DNA from: Pseudomonas triticifolii
Lineage (GTDB): Bacteria; Pseudomonadota; Gammaproteobacteria; Pseudomonadales; Pseudomonadaceae
Assembly (NCBI RefSeq): GCF_014358015.1
Contig: NZ_JACONV010000015.1
Coordinates: 1 to 64,000 of the forward strand
Direction of reading: 5' to 3'
Length of the DNA: 64,000 nt
Position numbers and translations under genes: made by a program
Notes under the pieces: model-generated
What the model was told of the DNA's origin: nothing
The model's input: only the letters and a program-made list of their open reading frames with translations
Databases searched by the model: none
Shown here: positions 27,494-35,381 of the stretch, in pieces
How positions within the stretch are numbered: position 1 is the stretch's first letter
How the letters are laid out: every line of letters begins with the position of its first letter

Positions 27494-28261
27494 TTAACTT
27501 ACTGTTTTTATTGGGAATTCGTCGACGACAACTTCTTCGTCTGCCGGAATTATTTCCATACCGTCCCCCAGGGACAGTCGCAACTGCGCCGCTTCCTGGA
27601 AGCGGAATATCAGACTCTTCACCGTCTTGCCTTCCGTGATGGTCTCGTAGGTGATGGTGATTCCAGACTTGGCCATGATCTCGCTGATGGACGGCGCGAT
27701 TACCCGCTGACGCAGATTGTTAAAGCGCTTGTAGCTGTCGCCCAGGTCAAGCAGCGTGCGCAGTTTCTCGACCTCGATGATGAGCACCCCCGTGCTCTTG
27801 AACTGCATCATCAGCTCGAACAAACGAAAACTGTGCATGGAGTTCAGATTGGCCACACGGCGCAGATCGTAGGACGTCAGCTTGCTGTTGAGCATCGACA
27901 GGTAGGGGATGACGTCGACAGTGAAGTTTAGCGTGACCCTGCCCTCGCCCTCGGCATAGGCGGCTTTGTAAACCCAACGGATGCGTGTGCGGTTCTTGCC
28001 GTCAAATGTCTGGATATCGCGCTCGTACAGGGAGTCTGCGGCTTCCTTGAGGTTGGTGTAGGCAAAGCGGATCGGCACGCCATAGATATCGGCAAAGCTG
28101 GCTGCAGTCACGGTGATCTTGGACGGCATGGGCTTGCGTGGATCGACCTGGGCGATGGCCGCCAACAGCAGACGCTGTTCCTGGAGGGTCAGGCGGTAGG
28201 AGGCGCTGATCAAATCATTGGCTTTGGTCACAAGCAATGATGACGGTTCTTTGGAGCTCAT
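27494..28261 (-). CDS. Rep_3-family plasmid replication initiator
   Basis: The 255-residue protein matches the Rep_3 (RepB/Pi-type) initiators with two winged-helix domains. The N-terminal signature is VTKANDLISASYRLTLQEQRLLLAAIAQ (residues 12-39). It is followed by VTAASFADIYGV and the strand-loop segment YLSMLNSKLTSYDLRRVANL. The second winged helix includes SFRLFELMMQF and YKRFNNLRQRVIAPSISEI. These proteins bind iterons, melt the origin and autoregulate. The ATG at 28261 is preceded by AGGAA at seven bases. Iterons of one sequence lie on both sides, nine upstream and three downstream. It is not the larger RepA of the pPT23A plasmids common in P. syringae. Confidence 0.9.
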   Translation of the reverse strand: MSSKEPSSLLVTKANDLISASYRLTLQEQRLLLAAIAQVDPRKPMPSKITVTAASFADIYGVPIRFAYTNLKEAADSLYERDIQTFDGKNRTRIRWVYKAAYAEGEGRVTLNFTVDVIPYLSMLNSKLTSYDLRRVANLNSMHSFRLFELMMQFKSTGVLIIEVEKLRTLLDLGDSYKRFNNLRQRVIAPSISEIMAKSGITITYETITEGKTVKSLIFRFQEAAQLRLSLGDGMEIIPADEEVVVDEFPIKTVS

Positions 28262-28341
28262 CGACTATTCCTGTCGCAGTGATGAGTCGATAGTAACAAG
28301 CTTGGCCAACGAGTGGCGGGATCATTACGTAGCCAAATGCG

Positions 28342-28476
28342 TAGCCGGAATTTGTAGTCGATAGCCACTCTTTTGCCATAGCCAGAATTTGTAGTCGATA
28401 GCCATCCTATGGCCATAGCCGGAATTTGTAGTCGTTGCACGTCGCGCGCTGGGTCATAGCCGGAATTTGTAGTCGT
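28342..28476 (-). repeat. Four iterons in the rep promoter region
   Basis: Copies of ATAGCCGGAATTTGTAGTCG start near 28342, 28377, 28414 and 28455. Spacing is 35-41 bases. Their place just upstream of rep suggests autorepression by Rep. Confidence 0.9.
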
Positions 28477-28712
28477 TACAAGACAATGCGTCCTACACGA
28501 AAAAAGGGTTTCCATATGTAAACCCGCTTAAACACACAATCCCTCACAGCCTCGATGCCATCATGCCTGCCATGACTTAACCCTTTGCATGCGCAGGCTA
28601 GGGAAAGGCCGCAGAGTCACTGTTTTCGGCACGTTGAGAGCAATCCCTACACTGAGGGACGCGCGCTCATTGTCCAACGTGTACTCCGAGGAAAGGCCCT
28701 GGCACCCAGGCC

Positions 28713-28721
28713 TGTGGATAA
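28713..28721 (+). promoter_or_regulatory. DnaA box
   Basis: TGTGGATAA is the exact complement of the consensus TTATCCACA. It touches the first iteron of the 22-base-spaced array, as in many iteron origins. Confidence 0.85.
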
Positions 28722-28828
28722 CAGCCGGAATCTGTAGTCGTCATAGCTGAAATCTGTAGTCGTCATAGCTGGAATTTGTAGTCGTATAGCTGAAATCTGT
28801 AGTCGTATAGCCGGAATTTGTAGTCGAT
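28721..28828 (-). repeat. Five iterons at 22-bp spacing
   Basis: Copies start at about 28721, 28742, 28764, 28786 and 28807. They alternate between forms with GGAATTTGTAG and GAAATCTGTAG. Regular spacing puts all Rep monomers on one face of the helix. Confidence 0.92.
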
Positions 28829-28942
28829 GCCCCTCTGCAGGCCACGTAAATCAAGGGCTCCAGAGGTGCTAAAAACAAGCTTTAAAAACAAGCTTTAAAA
28901 ACAAGAAAAAAAGATTTTAAAAACGCGCGAGAAGCTCATTTT

Positions 28943-29317
28943 TTATTTTTCTTGAAAATCAAACGCAACAGCGAGCAGCAACGCATCGCAAAAGGCCCTG
29001 TAAGCGCGCATAAGCGACGATAACGATAATTTGCACGCTGGTGCTTGATGGGCGCCATAAAGTCGCCCAGAAGGGATTTGGTGCGCCTTTACGGTGATCC
29101 TGCAGGAAATCATTCGATGCGCAAGGCGGTGAAAACCGACGACAGCGGCAAAGTAGCCCTCTCGAATGGTCGCCAGCGATGATCCCTGTGATCCTGAGCG
29201 AATAGGCAGTCGGTTAAACAAAACGTTTAGCCGCGGTAAACGACACACTGAATTTACAGGTTTTTCCGAATACCTGGACGCTAGTTTTCCTACAGAAAAA
29301 TAATCTCCAAAAATCAT
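28943..29317 (-). CDS. Doubtful open frame between oriV and parA
   Basis: A 124-residue frame opens here with an ATG (MIFGDYFSVGKLAS) and ends in AFCDALLLAVAFDFQEK. It has no recognised domain, an irregular composition rich in Arg, Ser and Leu, and no clear ribosome-binding site that I could identify. It fills the otherwise empty stretch between the unwinding element and the partition locus, so a small plasmid gene is possible, but a chance frame is at least as likely. Confidence 0.2.
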   Translation of the reverse strand: MIFGDYFSVGKLASRYSEKPVNSVCRLPRLNVLFNRLPIRSGSQGSSLATIREGYFAAVVGFHRLAHRMISCRITVKAHQIPSGRLYGAHQAPACKLSLSSLMRAYRAFCDALLLAVAFDFQEK

Positions 29318-29332
29318 CGAATCACGGTCATT

Positions 29333-29398
29333 CAGTATAGCTAGCTATCTTTATAGATAGCTATACTGATAGCTGTCTTGTAGCTATATATATAGCTA
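29333..29398. promoter_or_regulatory. Palindromic repeats upstream of parA, candidate centromere/operator
   Basis: CAGTATAGCT and AGCTATACTG (29333-29368) form an interrupted inverted repeat. TAGCTATATATATAGCTA (29381-29398) is a perfect 18-base palindrome ending 21 bases before the GTG start of parA. In partition systems with a small ParA and a ribbon-helix-helix partner, the centromere lies directly upstream of parA and doubles as operator. The assignment is inference. Confidence 0.55.
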
Positions 29399-29419
29399 TG
29401 CCATTGAAAGGAAAACCAA

Positions 29420-30052
29420 GTGACTATTTTTGCTTGTGTGAACACAAAAGGCGGTGTGGGTAAAACCACAACAGCAGTCCACCTGGCGACGCTGCTGGCA
29501 ATACGCGGCAAAACATTGCTGATCGATGGCGATCCGCAGGCAAGCGCGGCCAGCTGGGCTGCATGGCGTCGTGACAATCCTGAATACAGCCCAAGCCCGA
29601 CAACAGTTTGTCTACAGGGCAAAGCCATCAACTCTGAGGGTCGTCAGTTGGCAGGCGCCTATGACCATGTGGTCGTCGACGCAGGCGGACGCGATTCTGT
29701 AGGCCTGCGCTCAGCGTTGCTGTTGGCAGAAGTGGTTATCGTCCCGGTGGGTGCCAGCTCGTTCGATGCCGCTGCTATGACAGACTTGTTGACCGTTGTA
29801 GACCTGGCACGTGATTACAACCCTGATCTGGATGTTCGCATGCTGCTTTCAAGAGTAGACACGCGTACCAAGGACACCGGCGAGATGCTGACTTTTCTTG
29901 AAGAGCAGTCATTCAGCGTGTTCAAAACCAAGATTTGCGAGCGTGTGGCGTTCCGACGTTGCATCAGTGAAGGCGCTATCGTTCACGAGCTCAAGCGTGA
30001 TCACGCAGCCATCCAGGAAATGAATGCCTTCGTTGCAGAGGTCTTGGGATGA
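29420..30052 (+). CDS. parA: ParA-family partition ATPase
   Basis: The 210-residue protein is a small ParA of the type Ib class, lacking the N-terminal DNA-binding domain of P1/F-type ParA. The deviant Walker A KGGVGKTT (about residues 10-17) is followed by the A' motif LLIDGDPQASA and Walker B-like HVVVDAGGRD. It drives plasmid segregation by ATP-dependent nucleoid binding. The start is GTG at 29420 behind AAAGGA. It overlaps the next gene by four bases, and palindromic repeats stand just upstream. An unusual point is DAGG in place of the more common D-x-P at Walker B. Confidence 0.92.
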   Translation: MTIFACVNTKGGVGKTTTAVHLATLLAIRGKTLLIDGDPQASAASWAAWRRDNPEYSPSPTTVCLQGKAINSEGRQLAGAYDHVVVDAGGRDSVGLRSALLLAEVVIVPVGASSFDAAAMTDLLTVVDLARDYNPDLDVRMLLSRVDTRTKDTGEMLTFLEEQSFSVFKTKICERVAFRRCISEGAIVHELKRDHAAIQEMNAFVAEVLG

Positions 30053-30360
30053 TCAAGTCAAAGCCTGACATCAAGAGCTTTAACAAGGATCCGAACGACT
30101 TTCTGGAAGGAGGGGAAGCGGACAAGGCGTTGACCAAATCACGCGCGATCACAGACAAAACGATTGCTGAAGAAAACCCGGCTCAGGCCATGGAAGCGTT
30201 CAAGCCGGAACCGACCGTGCAGAAATTGTTTCGTCTGCGTTGGGATATTGCCAATGCGCTGAAGCTGGGTGCTGCCCAGGAATCGGCCAAGACGGGTAAA
30301 CGCGTGACTGAAACGGACATCATTCAGCAGCTGCTCAAAAAGCATTACGGCATAAAGTAG
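30049..30360 (+). CDS. Small ribbon-helix-helix partition protein (ParB-equivalent)
   Basis: The 103-residue protein has a disordered, charged N-terminal half. Its C-terminal half has the strand-helix-helix pattern of the MetJ/Arc fold: KLFRLRWDIANALKLGAAQE, then KRVTETDIIQQLLKKHYG. It is coupled to parA by a four-base overlap, as the centromere-binding ParG/omega-type proteins of type Ib partition loci are. It probably binds the AGCT-rich palindromes near parA and stimulates ParA. The sequence is not close to a named family I can recall, so the call rests on fold pattern and position. Confidence 0.7.
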   Translation: MIKSKPDIKSFNKDPNDFLEGGEADKALTKSRAITDKTIAEENPAQAMEAFKPEPTVQKLFRLRWDIANALKLGAAQESAKTGKRVTETDIIQQLLKKHYGIK

Positions 30361-30446
30361 ATAGCTAGCTATATAGCTATAATGAGCGCTGGCGCTATGA
30401 TGTAGAACAGATAGCGCCAGTCGCCAGACCGCAATGGCTAGCTAGC
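30361..30446. repeat. AGCT-rich palindromes and a hairpin after the par operon
   Basis: ATAGCTAGCTAT (30361-30372) and AGCTATATAGCT (30367-30378) overlap. CTGGCGCTAT and ATAGCGCCAG (30389-30420) form a 10-bp stem with a 12-base loop, possibly a terminator without T tract. GCTAGCTAGC (30437-30446) is a further palindrome. Confidence 0.7.
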
Positions 30447-30471
30447 AATATAGATAGCAGCGCCAGGCCAT

Positions 30472-30599
30472 TTAATACCACCCCTAGCAGTACCTCACTT
30501 GTTAACTGCTTTTCTTTTTCCTTTCCGGGCGGCCTCGTGGATAGAAGAAGAGGAAAGTGGCGCTTTAAAAATCTGCTGCTACTATAGGGGTGGTATTAA
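30472..30599. promoter_or_regulatory. Perfect 15-bp inverted repeat flanking the tus-like promoter region (Ter-like)
   Basis: TTAATACCACCCCTA (30472-30486) and its exact reverse complement TAGGGGTGGTATTAA (30585-30599) lie 98 bases apart. The second ends 16 bases before the Tus-like start codon. In E. coli TerB overlaps the tus promoter and mediates autorepression. The core GGTGGTATTAA has a loose likeness to the GTTGTAAC core of Ter sites. Binding is inferred, not shown. Confidence 0.6.
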
Positions 30600-30615
30600 T
30601 AGTTAAGGGATCACT

Positions 30616-31647
30616 ATGTACGTTGATATCACATCTATCCACGCCCGTTTGGTCAGCCAGGTCAACGCCTTCAACCATATCTGGCCTCAATGGGTGGTCT
30701 CCGGGAAGGTCTGGCAGCTGCCTTTGCTGGTACAGCAGAAGGCTCTGGATCTTATTGAAGTACAGCCTCTGGAGGGCGAGGCTGCCATTCATGCCACGAC
30801 CCGGGCGATGACGCAGTTCGAGCGTTTGCCTGGCCAGGCGCCTGGTACGGTGATGCGTTTGCCGGGTTATTTTGCGTTGAGCCAAAGCGTTCTGCCGTGG
30901 ATCAAAGAGATCAATCAGCTAAAGGATGAGCTGATGGCGGCGATCGAGCAGACACGTCTTGAGCTGAATCTGGCCACCACTGCCCGGTCGAAGATTCTCC
31001 GTCAGGCACTGGGGGCTCAGTTCAGCATGAAGCAATTGGCGCGGCACACCCAAGTGTTCGACATTTGCCCGCGGTTGATCGTGTTCACCTGGGCTGGCCA
31101 TACAACGGGAGGTGAACGCGTTGCGGTGGGCAAGGTGAGAGAGCTTCTGGGCAAAGCTGCCGAACAGCAGTCGAGCAAAGACAACGTATCCATTGAGCAG
31201 ACCCTGGCCGGTGCGGAGCTACGCCGGATTGTCAATTTGTCCGATCAAGCCAGCCTGATCAAATACAAGAAGGTCGCACCGCATCCCAGGGCGATGGTGT
31301 ATTTCTCTGCCAACTCGCGCTATGACGCCATGATCCACAGCAACCTGCCGATGTTCGTGCTGGCCGGTGAAGAGCCTTCCAGTGTGCATGAGTTGCGCAA
31401 TTTCGATCGCAACACGCGTCAGGCGGAACGGCCGGACAAGAAGTCGCGCATTGAAGTGATTCCGCGCATGAACCTGTACCTGAACCCTGATGACCTTGTG
31501 GGTCAGCGCAAGCCTTCGGTGATGGTCAGCAAGCCCAGCAGCGTGGCTTCAACCTACTCGGATAAAGCACAACTGCCGGGGCAGAGCGTCGACGCGACCG
31601 TCGATCACTCGCAACTGGACCTCAACCTTCCGACGGATGAGGTGTGA
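30616..31647 (+). CDS. Tus-like replication terminus-binding protein
   Basis: The 343-residue protein resembles Tus, which binds Ter sites and blocks the replicative helicase from one side. Matching stretches are the core-domain segment MRLPGYFALSQSVLPWIKEINQLK (E. coli: VRLPG..., HIQHINKLK) and the C-terminal ELRNFDRNTRQAERP followed by IEVIPRMNLYLNPDD (E. coli: ELLNYDADNVQHRYKP, RLIIPRLHLYVAD). A 50-residue extension follows the end of E. coli Tus. The ATG is preceded by AAGGGA. It lies between the partition genes and a convergent integrase, which it overlaps by 26 bases. Tus is usually chromosomal in enterics or on R6K-like plasmids, so a Pseudomonas replicon carrying it is notable. Confidence 0.8.
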   Translation: MYVDITSIHARLVSQVNAFNHIWPQWVVSGKVWQLPLLVQQKALDLIEVQPLEGEAAIHATTRAMTQFERLPGQAPGTVMRLPGYFALSQSVLPWIKEINQLKDELMAAIEQTRLELNLATTARSKILRQALGAQFSMKQLARHTQVFDICPRLIVFTWAGHTTGGERVAVGKVRELLGKAAEQQSSKDNVSIEQTLAGAELRRIVNLSDQASLIKYKKVAPHPRAMVYFSANSRYDAMIHSNLPMFVLAGEEPSSVHELRNFDRNTRQAERPDKKSRIEVIPRMNLYLNPDDLVGQRKPSVMVSKPSSVASTYSDKAQLPGQSVDATVDHSQLDLNLPTDEV

Positions 31648-32830
31648 ACTCAAGCGCTGCGCCTGACTGAATGAACGCCGCCCATGCATCCATCAACTGC
31701 CGGCGTTTGCCGAGCAGATCTCCCCGGTTGTAGGCTGCTTCGACCTTGTCTTCCAGGCTATGGGCCAGCGCCATTTCGCAGACGTCTCTGGGAAACAGTG
31801 TGTTTTCAGCCGCCCAGGTGCGAAATGTCGAGCGAAAGCCATGGGGCACGAACGCTCCGGCCTGCAGCTCTTGCATCACGCGTCGAAGCGCATTGCCAGG
31901 CAAGCTTGCTGAATGCCGGGCGTTGGGAAATACCCAGACAGGATGCTTGCCCTGTTGCTGTTCCAGGACCTGCAGAGCGCCCCTGCTCAAGGGAACACGA
32001 TGCGGTTTGCCAGCCTTCATGCGGGCCGCGTCTATGTTCCATATGCCCGCGTTCAAATCGAATTCCGTCCAGCGCGCATCACAGACTTCAGCGTTTCGGC
32101 AGGCGGTGTAGATCAGCAGTTCACACGCACGCGCTGCCGTACTCGCCAGGCTGTCGAGACGCCTCAGAAACGGGCCGAGTTGATCCGCCGGCATCGCCGA
32201 GAACGGCGTCTTTGCGTGAGTCTGCCGTGGCAACAGCTTGTCCAGATGGCCGCGCCAGCGGGCCGGGTTTTCACCCTCGCGCAATTTGCGTGCTCGCGCG
32301 GCATCGAGCACCAGCTCGATTCTGTTGCGCAGACGGAAGGCGGTCTCTGGAATCTGGTTCCAGATCGGCATGAGCACGTCCAGCACCTGTTCGGTTTCGA
32401 CCTGGTCGACGGGCAGGTCGCCGATCAGCGGGTACACGTGGTCGCGCAATGAATGTGACCATTGCTGCGCGTGCCTGAGGTTTTTCCAGCTCTGGCGATG
32501 GGTCTTGATATAGCGCTCGGCTTCGAAGCGAAACGTCACCACCTGGGTGGTTTGAACGTTGGTCTCGTCATCGAGCACCGTGCGCAGGCTTAACGGGTCG
32601 ATGCCTTGTGCAAGCCTCAGCCGATGCGTGTCGACGGCGAGCCGCGCAGCCTTGAGCGAGACCTCGGGGAAAGCCCCGAGGCCAAGATCGTGACGCCGAT
32701 TATTGAGTTGATAGCGCAGCACCCATTTTTTGGTGCCTCTGGCGCTGACACGCAGGATCAGCCCTCGCTCGTCATGGTAGCTGCCCGGCTCTACGAGGGT
32801 CTTGACGAACGCCTGCGTCAGTTTGCTCAT
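31622..32830 (-). CDS. Tyrosine integrase (P4/DUF4102 type)
   Basis: The 402-residue recombinase integrates and excises genomic islands. It has the DUF4102 arm-binding N-terminus (DERGLILRVSARGTKKWVLRY), a core-binding domain near 110-200 and the catalytic domain. There the active residues appear as Arg in TACRNAEVCDARW, H-x-x-R in HGFRSTFRTW, His in ALAHSLEDKV and the nucleophile Tyr in VEAAYNRGD. All key residues are present. The ATG at 32830 begins at MSKLTQAFVKTL; a longer frame adds ten unconserved residues. Integrases of this class usually sit beside a tRNA gene, but none is visible within several kilobases, so the attachment site remains unknown. Confidence 0.93.
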   Translation of the reverse strand: MSKLTQAFVKTLVEPGSYHDERGLILRVSARGTKKWVLRYQLNNRRHDLGLGAFPEVSLKAARLAVDTHRLRLAQGIDPLSLRTVLDDETNVQTTQVVTFRFEAERYIKTHRQSWKNLRHAQQWSHSLRDHVYPLIGDLPVDQVETEQVLDVLMPIWNQIPETAFRLRNRIELVLDAARARKLREGENPARWRGHLDKLLPRQTHAKTPFSAMPADQLGPFLRRLDSLASTAARACELLIYTACRNAEVCDARWTEFDLNAGIWNIDAARMKAGKPHRVPLSRGALQVLEQQQGKHPVWVFPNARHSASLPGNALRRVMQELQAGAFVPHGFRSTFRTWAAENTLFPRDVCEMALAHSLEDKVEAAYNRGDLLGKRRQLMDAWAAFIQSGAALEFTPHPSEG

Positions 32831-33500
32831 TTTGATTCTTCTTGTGGAATGGTCTGGCACGCGACGGATTTTACACCAGAATGTACGCGGAGGGTGCCTC
32901 CGCGTACTTATCAGCTTTCGGTCTTTATATTAGGCAATAACGCCATGGCAGACATTTTTGGTCCCACAGATGGACCCACAGTGTGAAGGTAGGAAGGTAT
33001 GCGTGATGAACGGGGAGGGTGGCCAGACGGTACGTGGTGTTCAAGGCGGGGATTTATCCAGCCTTGGGTTGCGAAGAAACCTGAGCCGGTGTTAATACGG
33101 CTGTTCAATAAAGAACAGGTCATTCTCTTTTTTCCGACGAACGTGGCTGCACAGGTATTGATGTGCTTTGAGTTTCAAAGTAAGGCGAACGTCTGGCTTG
33201 GATCCTATAACGAGTGCTGGTATCACGTGCAAACACATGATCTGGCTATTTGAACAATAATGAATAAAGACGAAAGCCCGAATAGTTAAACGTTAATTTT
33301 TTCGCGCTGCATGTACACGGTGTAACAATATGCTGAACCCTTCGGTAATAACGTGACTAAGCCTTAATAGAAATTCGCGACCGCATGGACAGATCACGTT
33401 ATCAGACAACTTCTATTTAAAGCCAAACCCTTATCATTCCAGACATTAAAAAGGCCATCACCCGGATGGCCTTGTCGTTACCCGTTTCTATAGGATCGCG
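32831..33500. other. Non-coding stretch right of the integrase, probable island junction
   Basis: No credible gene is seen in these 670 bases apart from the terminator of the chemoreceptor gene at its right end. The attachment site should lie here if the integrase is at the island edge. I found no tRNA and no long direct repeat with the left flank by eye. GGTCCCACAGATGGACCCACAG (32958-32979) holds a small inverted repeat. Confidence 0.5.
33448..33473 (-). terminator. Rho-independent terminator of the dCache chemoreceptor gene
   Basis: On the minus strand AAGGCCATC, loop CGGGT, GATGGCCTT is followed by a T run. Confidence 0.85.
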
Positions 33501-35381
33501 TCAGATCTTGAAGCTGGCCACCAACTGTTTCAAACGCCCGGCCTGCTGTGAAAGCGCAGCACAATCCTTGAGCGTTTCATTGAGGTTGGCCACGCCCTGC
33601 TGATTGAGGGCGTTGATCTGGTTGATGTCCACATTCAGTGTTTCCACCACGGCGGTCTGCTCTTCGGTGGCGGCTGCGACCGACTGGTTCATGCCATCGA
33701 TTTCGCCGATGCGGCGGGTCACATCACGCAAGCGGCTGCCTGCCTGATTGGCGACCTCGACGCTGCCCAGGCTTGAGGCCTGGCTCTCGTTCATGTTCAC
33801 AACCGCGCTTTGAGAGCCCGACTGCAGCTCGCCGATCATGTTGTGGATCTCGTCAGCCGACACCTGTGTACGATGAGCCAGGTTGCGCACCTCGTCGGCC
33901 ACTACGGCAAACCCGCGACCTGCTTCACCGGCACGTGCTGCCTCAATGGCCGCATTGAGCGCCAGCAGGTTGGTCTGCTGCGAGATGCCCTTGATCACGT
34001 CGAGGATCTGACCGATGTTCCCGGTGCTGGCGTTGAGCTGCTCGATCTGGACACACGAATCGCTGATTTTGGTCGACAGCGTGTTCATCGACTGAATGGT
34101 TTGCTCAACCACCACCTGACCGCTTTCGGCCTGGGTGCGTGCCTCACTGGCCTGCGTCGAGGCGTCCGAGGCATTGCGGGCGATCTCCTGAGTGGCGGCA
34201 CCCAGTTCGTTGATTGCAGCCGCGACGCTGTTGGTTCGGGCGCTTTGCTCGTCGAAGCCGATGATCGAAGAGTTCGAGGAGTGCACCACTCGTTGCGACA
34301 AGTCATGCACTTGAAGGGTGGCGGATGACACTTCGACGATGGACGCGTGCACCCGCTCGACGAACTGGTTGAACGAGCTTCCCAGGTCGGCGAACTCATC
34401 CCGGCCCTGAATAGTCAGGCGCCGCGTCAGGTCGCCTTCACCTTGGGCGATGTCCTGCATGGCGCGGCCCATATCGGTCAGAGGCTTCATGAGCGCACGA
34501 ATCAACAGGCTCAACAGCAGTGCGATCACGACCACGGCAATGATGCCGGCCACGATCGCAGAGCTGCGAAACTGGCTCAGTGGCGCATAGGCCTTGTCCT
34601 TGTCGATTGACAGACCAATGTACCAGTCGGCCGAAGGCAAACCGGTGATCGGCGTGAACGACAGGATACGTTGCTGGCCATTGAGCGTGACCTCGCGCAA
34701 GCGTGCATCCAGGCTCAGCGTCTGGCCAGGATAGATATCCTTCAGGTTCTTCATGACCTGGTCTTTTTCAGGGCTGACGATGACCTGACCGTCGCCGCTC
34801 ACCAAAAAGGCGTAGCCGATGCCGCCAAACTCCACCGAATTGATGATTTTCACCAGCGTATCGAGACTGAGGTCGCCCCCCACGACACCGGTCACCTGGC
34901 CGCCGCTCTTGACCGGACTGGCAATGGTCACGACCAGCCCGCCAACCGACGCCTGGTACGGCGCGCTCAGAATCGTCTTGCCGGCGTCGACCGTCGACTT
35001 GTACCAGGGACGCTGACGAGGATCATAACCGGCTGGCATCTGCACATCGGGGCGCTGAGTGAATGTGCCTTTGCTGTCACCGACATACGTGAACTGAAAG
35101 GTCGAGACCAGCGATGGCTGGGAAACGAGTCCACTCAGATCGGAGCCCACACCCTGGAAGGCCACGTCCTGGGTCAGGTTTTCCAGCACCAGAATGCGCC
35201 CGCTCAACCAGTTCTGCACGCTGCTGGCTGTCAACTGCCCCGCCTGCCCGACGGACGATTCGAGGTTCTGGTGAATCGTCGTTCGTTGCAGATAATCGTT
35301 GTAAAGCGTGAACAGCGCAAAGGCCAATACGACAACGCCTGATGCGGCCAGCAGAATTTTATGACGGAACTTCAAAGACAT
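33501..35381 (-). CDS. Methyl-accepting chemotaxis protein with amino-acid-sensing dCache domain
   Basis: The 626-residue receptor has a membrane helix at residues 9-29, a periplasmic dCache domain to about 270, a second helix near 275-297, a HAMP domain and the cytoplasmic signalling hairpin with the tip ISQQTNLLALNAAIEAARAGE. Residues Y119, R124, W126, Y127, Y142 and D170 reproduce the spacing of the amino-acid-binding motif known from PctA of P. aeruginosa (dCache_1AA), so L-amino acids or their relatives are the likely ligands. It has no C-terminal CheR-binding pentapeptide (it ends VASFKI). It is divergent from the HBM chemoreceptor across a 368-base gap. Confidence 0.95.
   Translation of the reverse strand: MSLKFRHKILLAASGVVVLAFALFTLYNDYLQRTTIHQNLESSVGQAGQLTASSVQNWLSGRILVLENLTQDVAFQGVGSDLSGLVSQPSLVSTFQFTYVGDSKGTFTQRPDVQMPAGYDPRQRPWYKSTVDAGKTILSAPYQASVGGLVVTIASPVKSGGQVTGVVGGDLSLDTLVKIINSVEFGGIGYAFLVSGDGQVIVSPEKDQVMKNLKDIYPGQTLSLDARLREVTLNGQQRILSFTPITGLPSADWYIGLSIDKDKAYAPLSQFRSSAIVAGIIAVVVIALLLSLLIRALMKPLTDMGRAMQDIAQGEGDLTRRLTIQGRDEFADLGSSFNQFVERVHASIVEVSSATLQVHDLSQRVVHSSNSSIIGFDEQSARTNSVAAAINELGAATQEIARNASDASTQASEARTQAESGQVVVEQTIQSMNTLSTKISDSCVQIEQLNASTGNIGQILDVIKGISQQTNLLALNAAIEAARAGEAGRGFAVVADEVRNLAHRTQVSADEIHNMIGELQSGSQSAVVNMNESQASSLGSVEVANQAGSRLRDVTRRIGEIDGMNQSVAAATEEQTAVVETLNVDINQINALNQQGVANLNETLKDCAALSQQAGRLKQLVASFKI

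Larger units (their letters stand above)
28713..28920. other. Vegetative replication origin (oriV) with iterons and AT-rich 13-mers
   Basis: The segment has a consensus DnaA box, five iterons at about 22-base spacing (28721-28828, two helical turns apart) and three tandem 13-mers of the form AAAAACAAGCTTT at 28871, 28884 and 28897. The last 13-mer reads AAAAACAAGAAAA. This is the classical order DnaA box, iterons, DNA-unwinding element. The encoded Rep lies 450 bases away. The layout is complete, so the origin may still function although it appears to sit in a chromosome. Confidence 0.85.

Noticed and set aside
28258..28515. Small minus-strand frame upstream of rep
   Set aside because: It is simply the translation of the iteron repeats and overlaps the rep start; no independent support.
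28342..28828. CRISPR array
   Set aside because: The repeats are 20-22 bases, partly contiguous without unique spacers, and associated with a Rep gene and DnaA box; they are iterons. The 101-bp and 39-bp arrays were rejected as CRISPR for similar reasons (no unique spacers).
32999..33253. 84-codon plus-strand frame right of the integrase
   Set aside because: No motif and unlikely composition; kept only as part of the non-coding junction.
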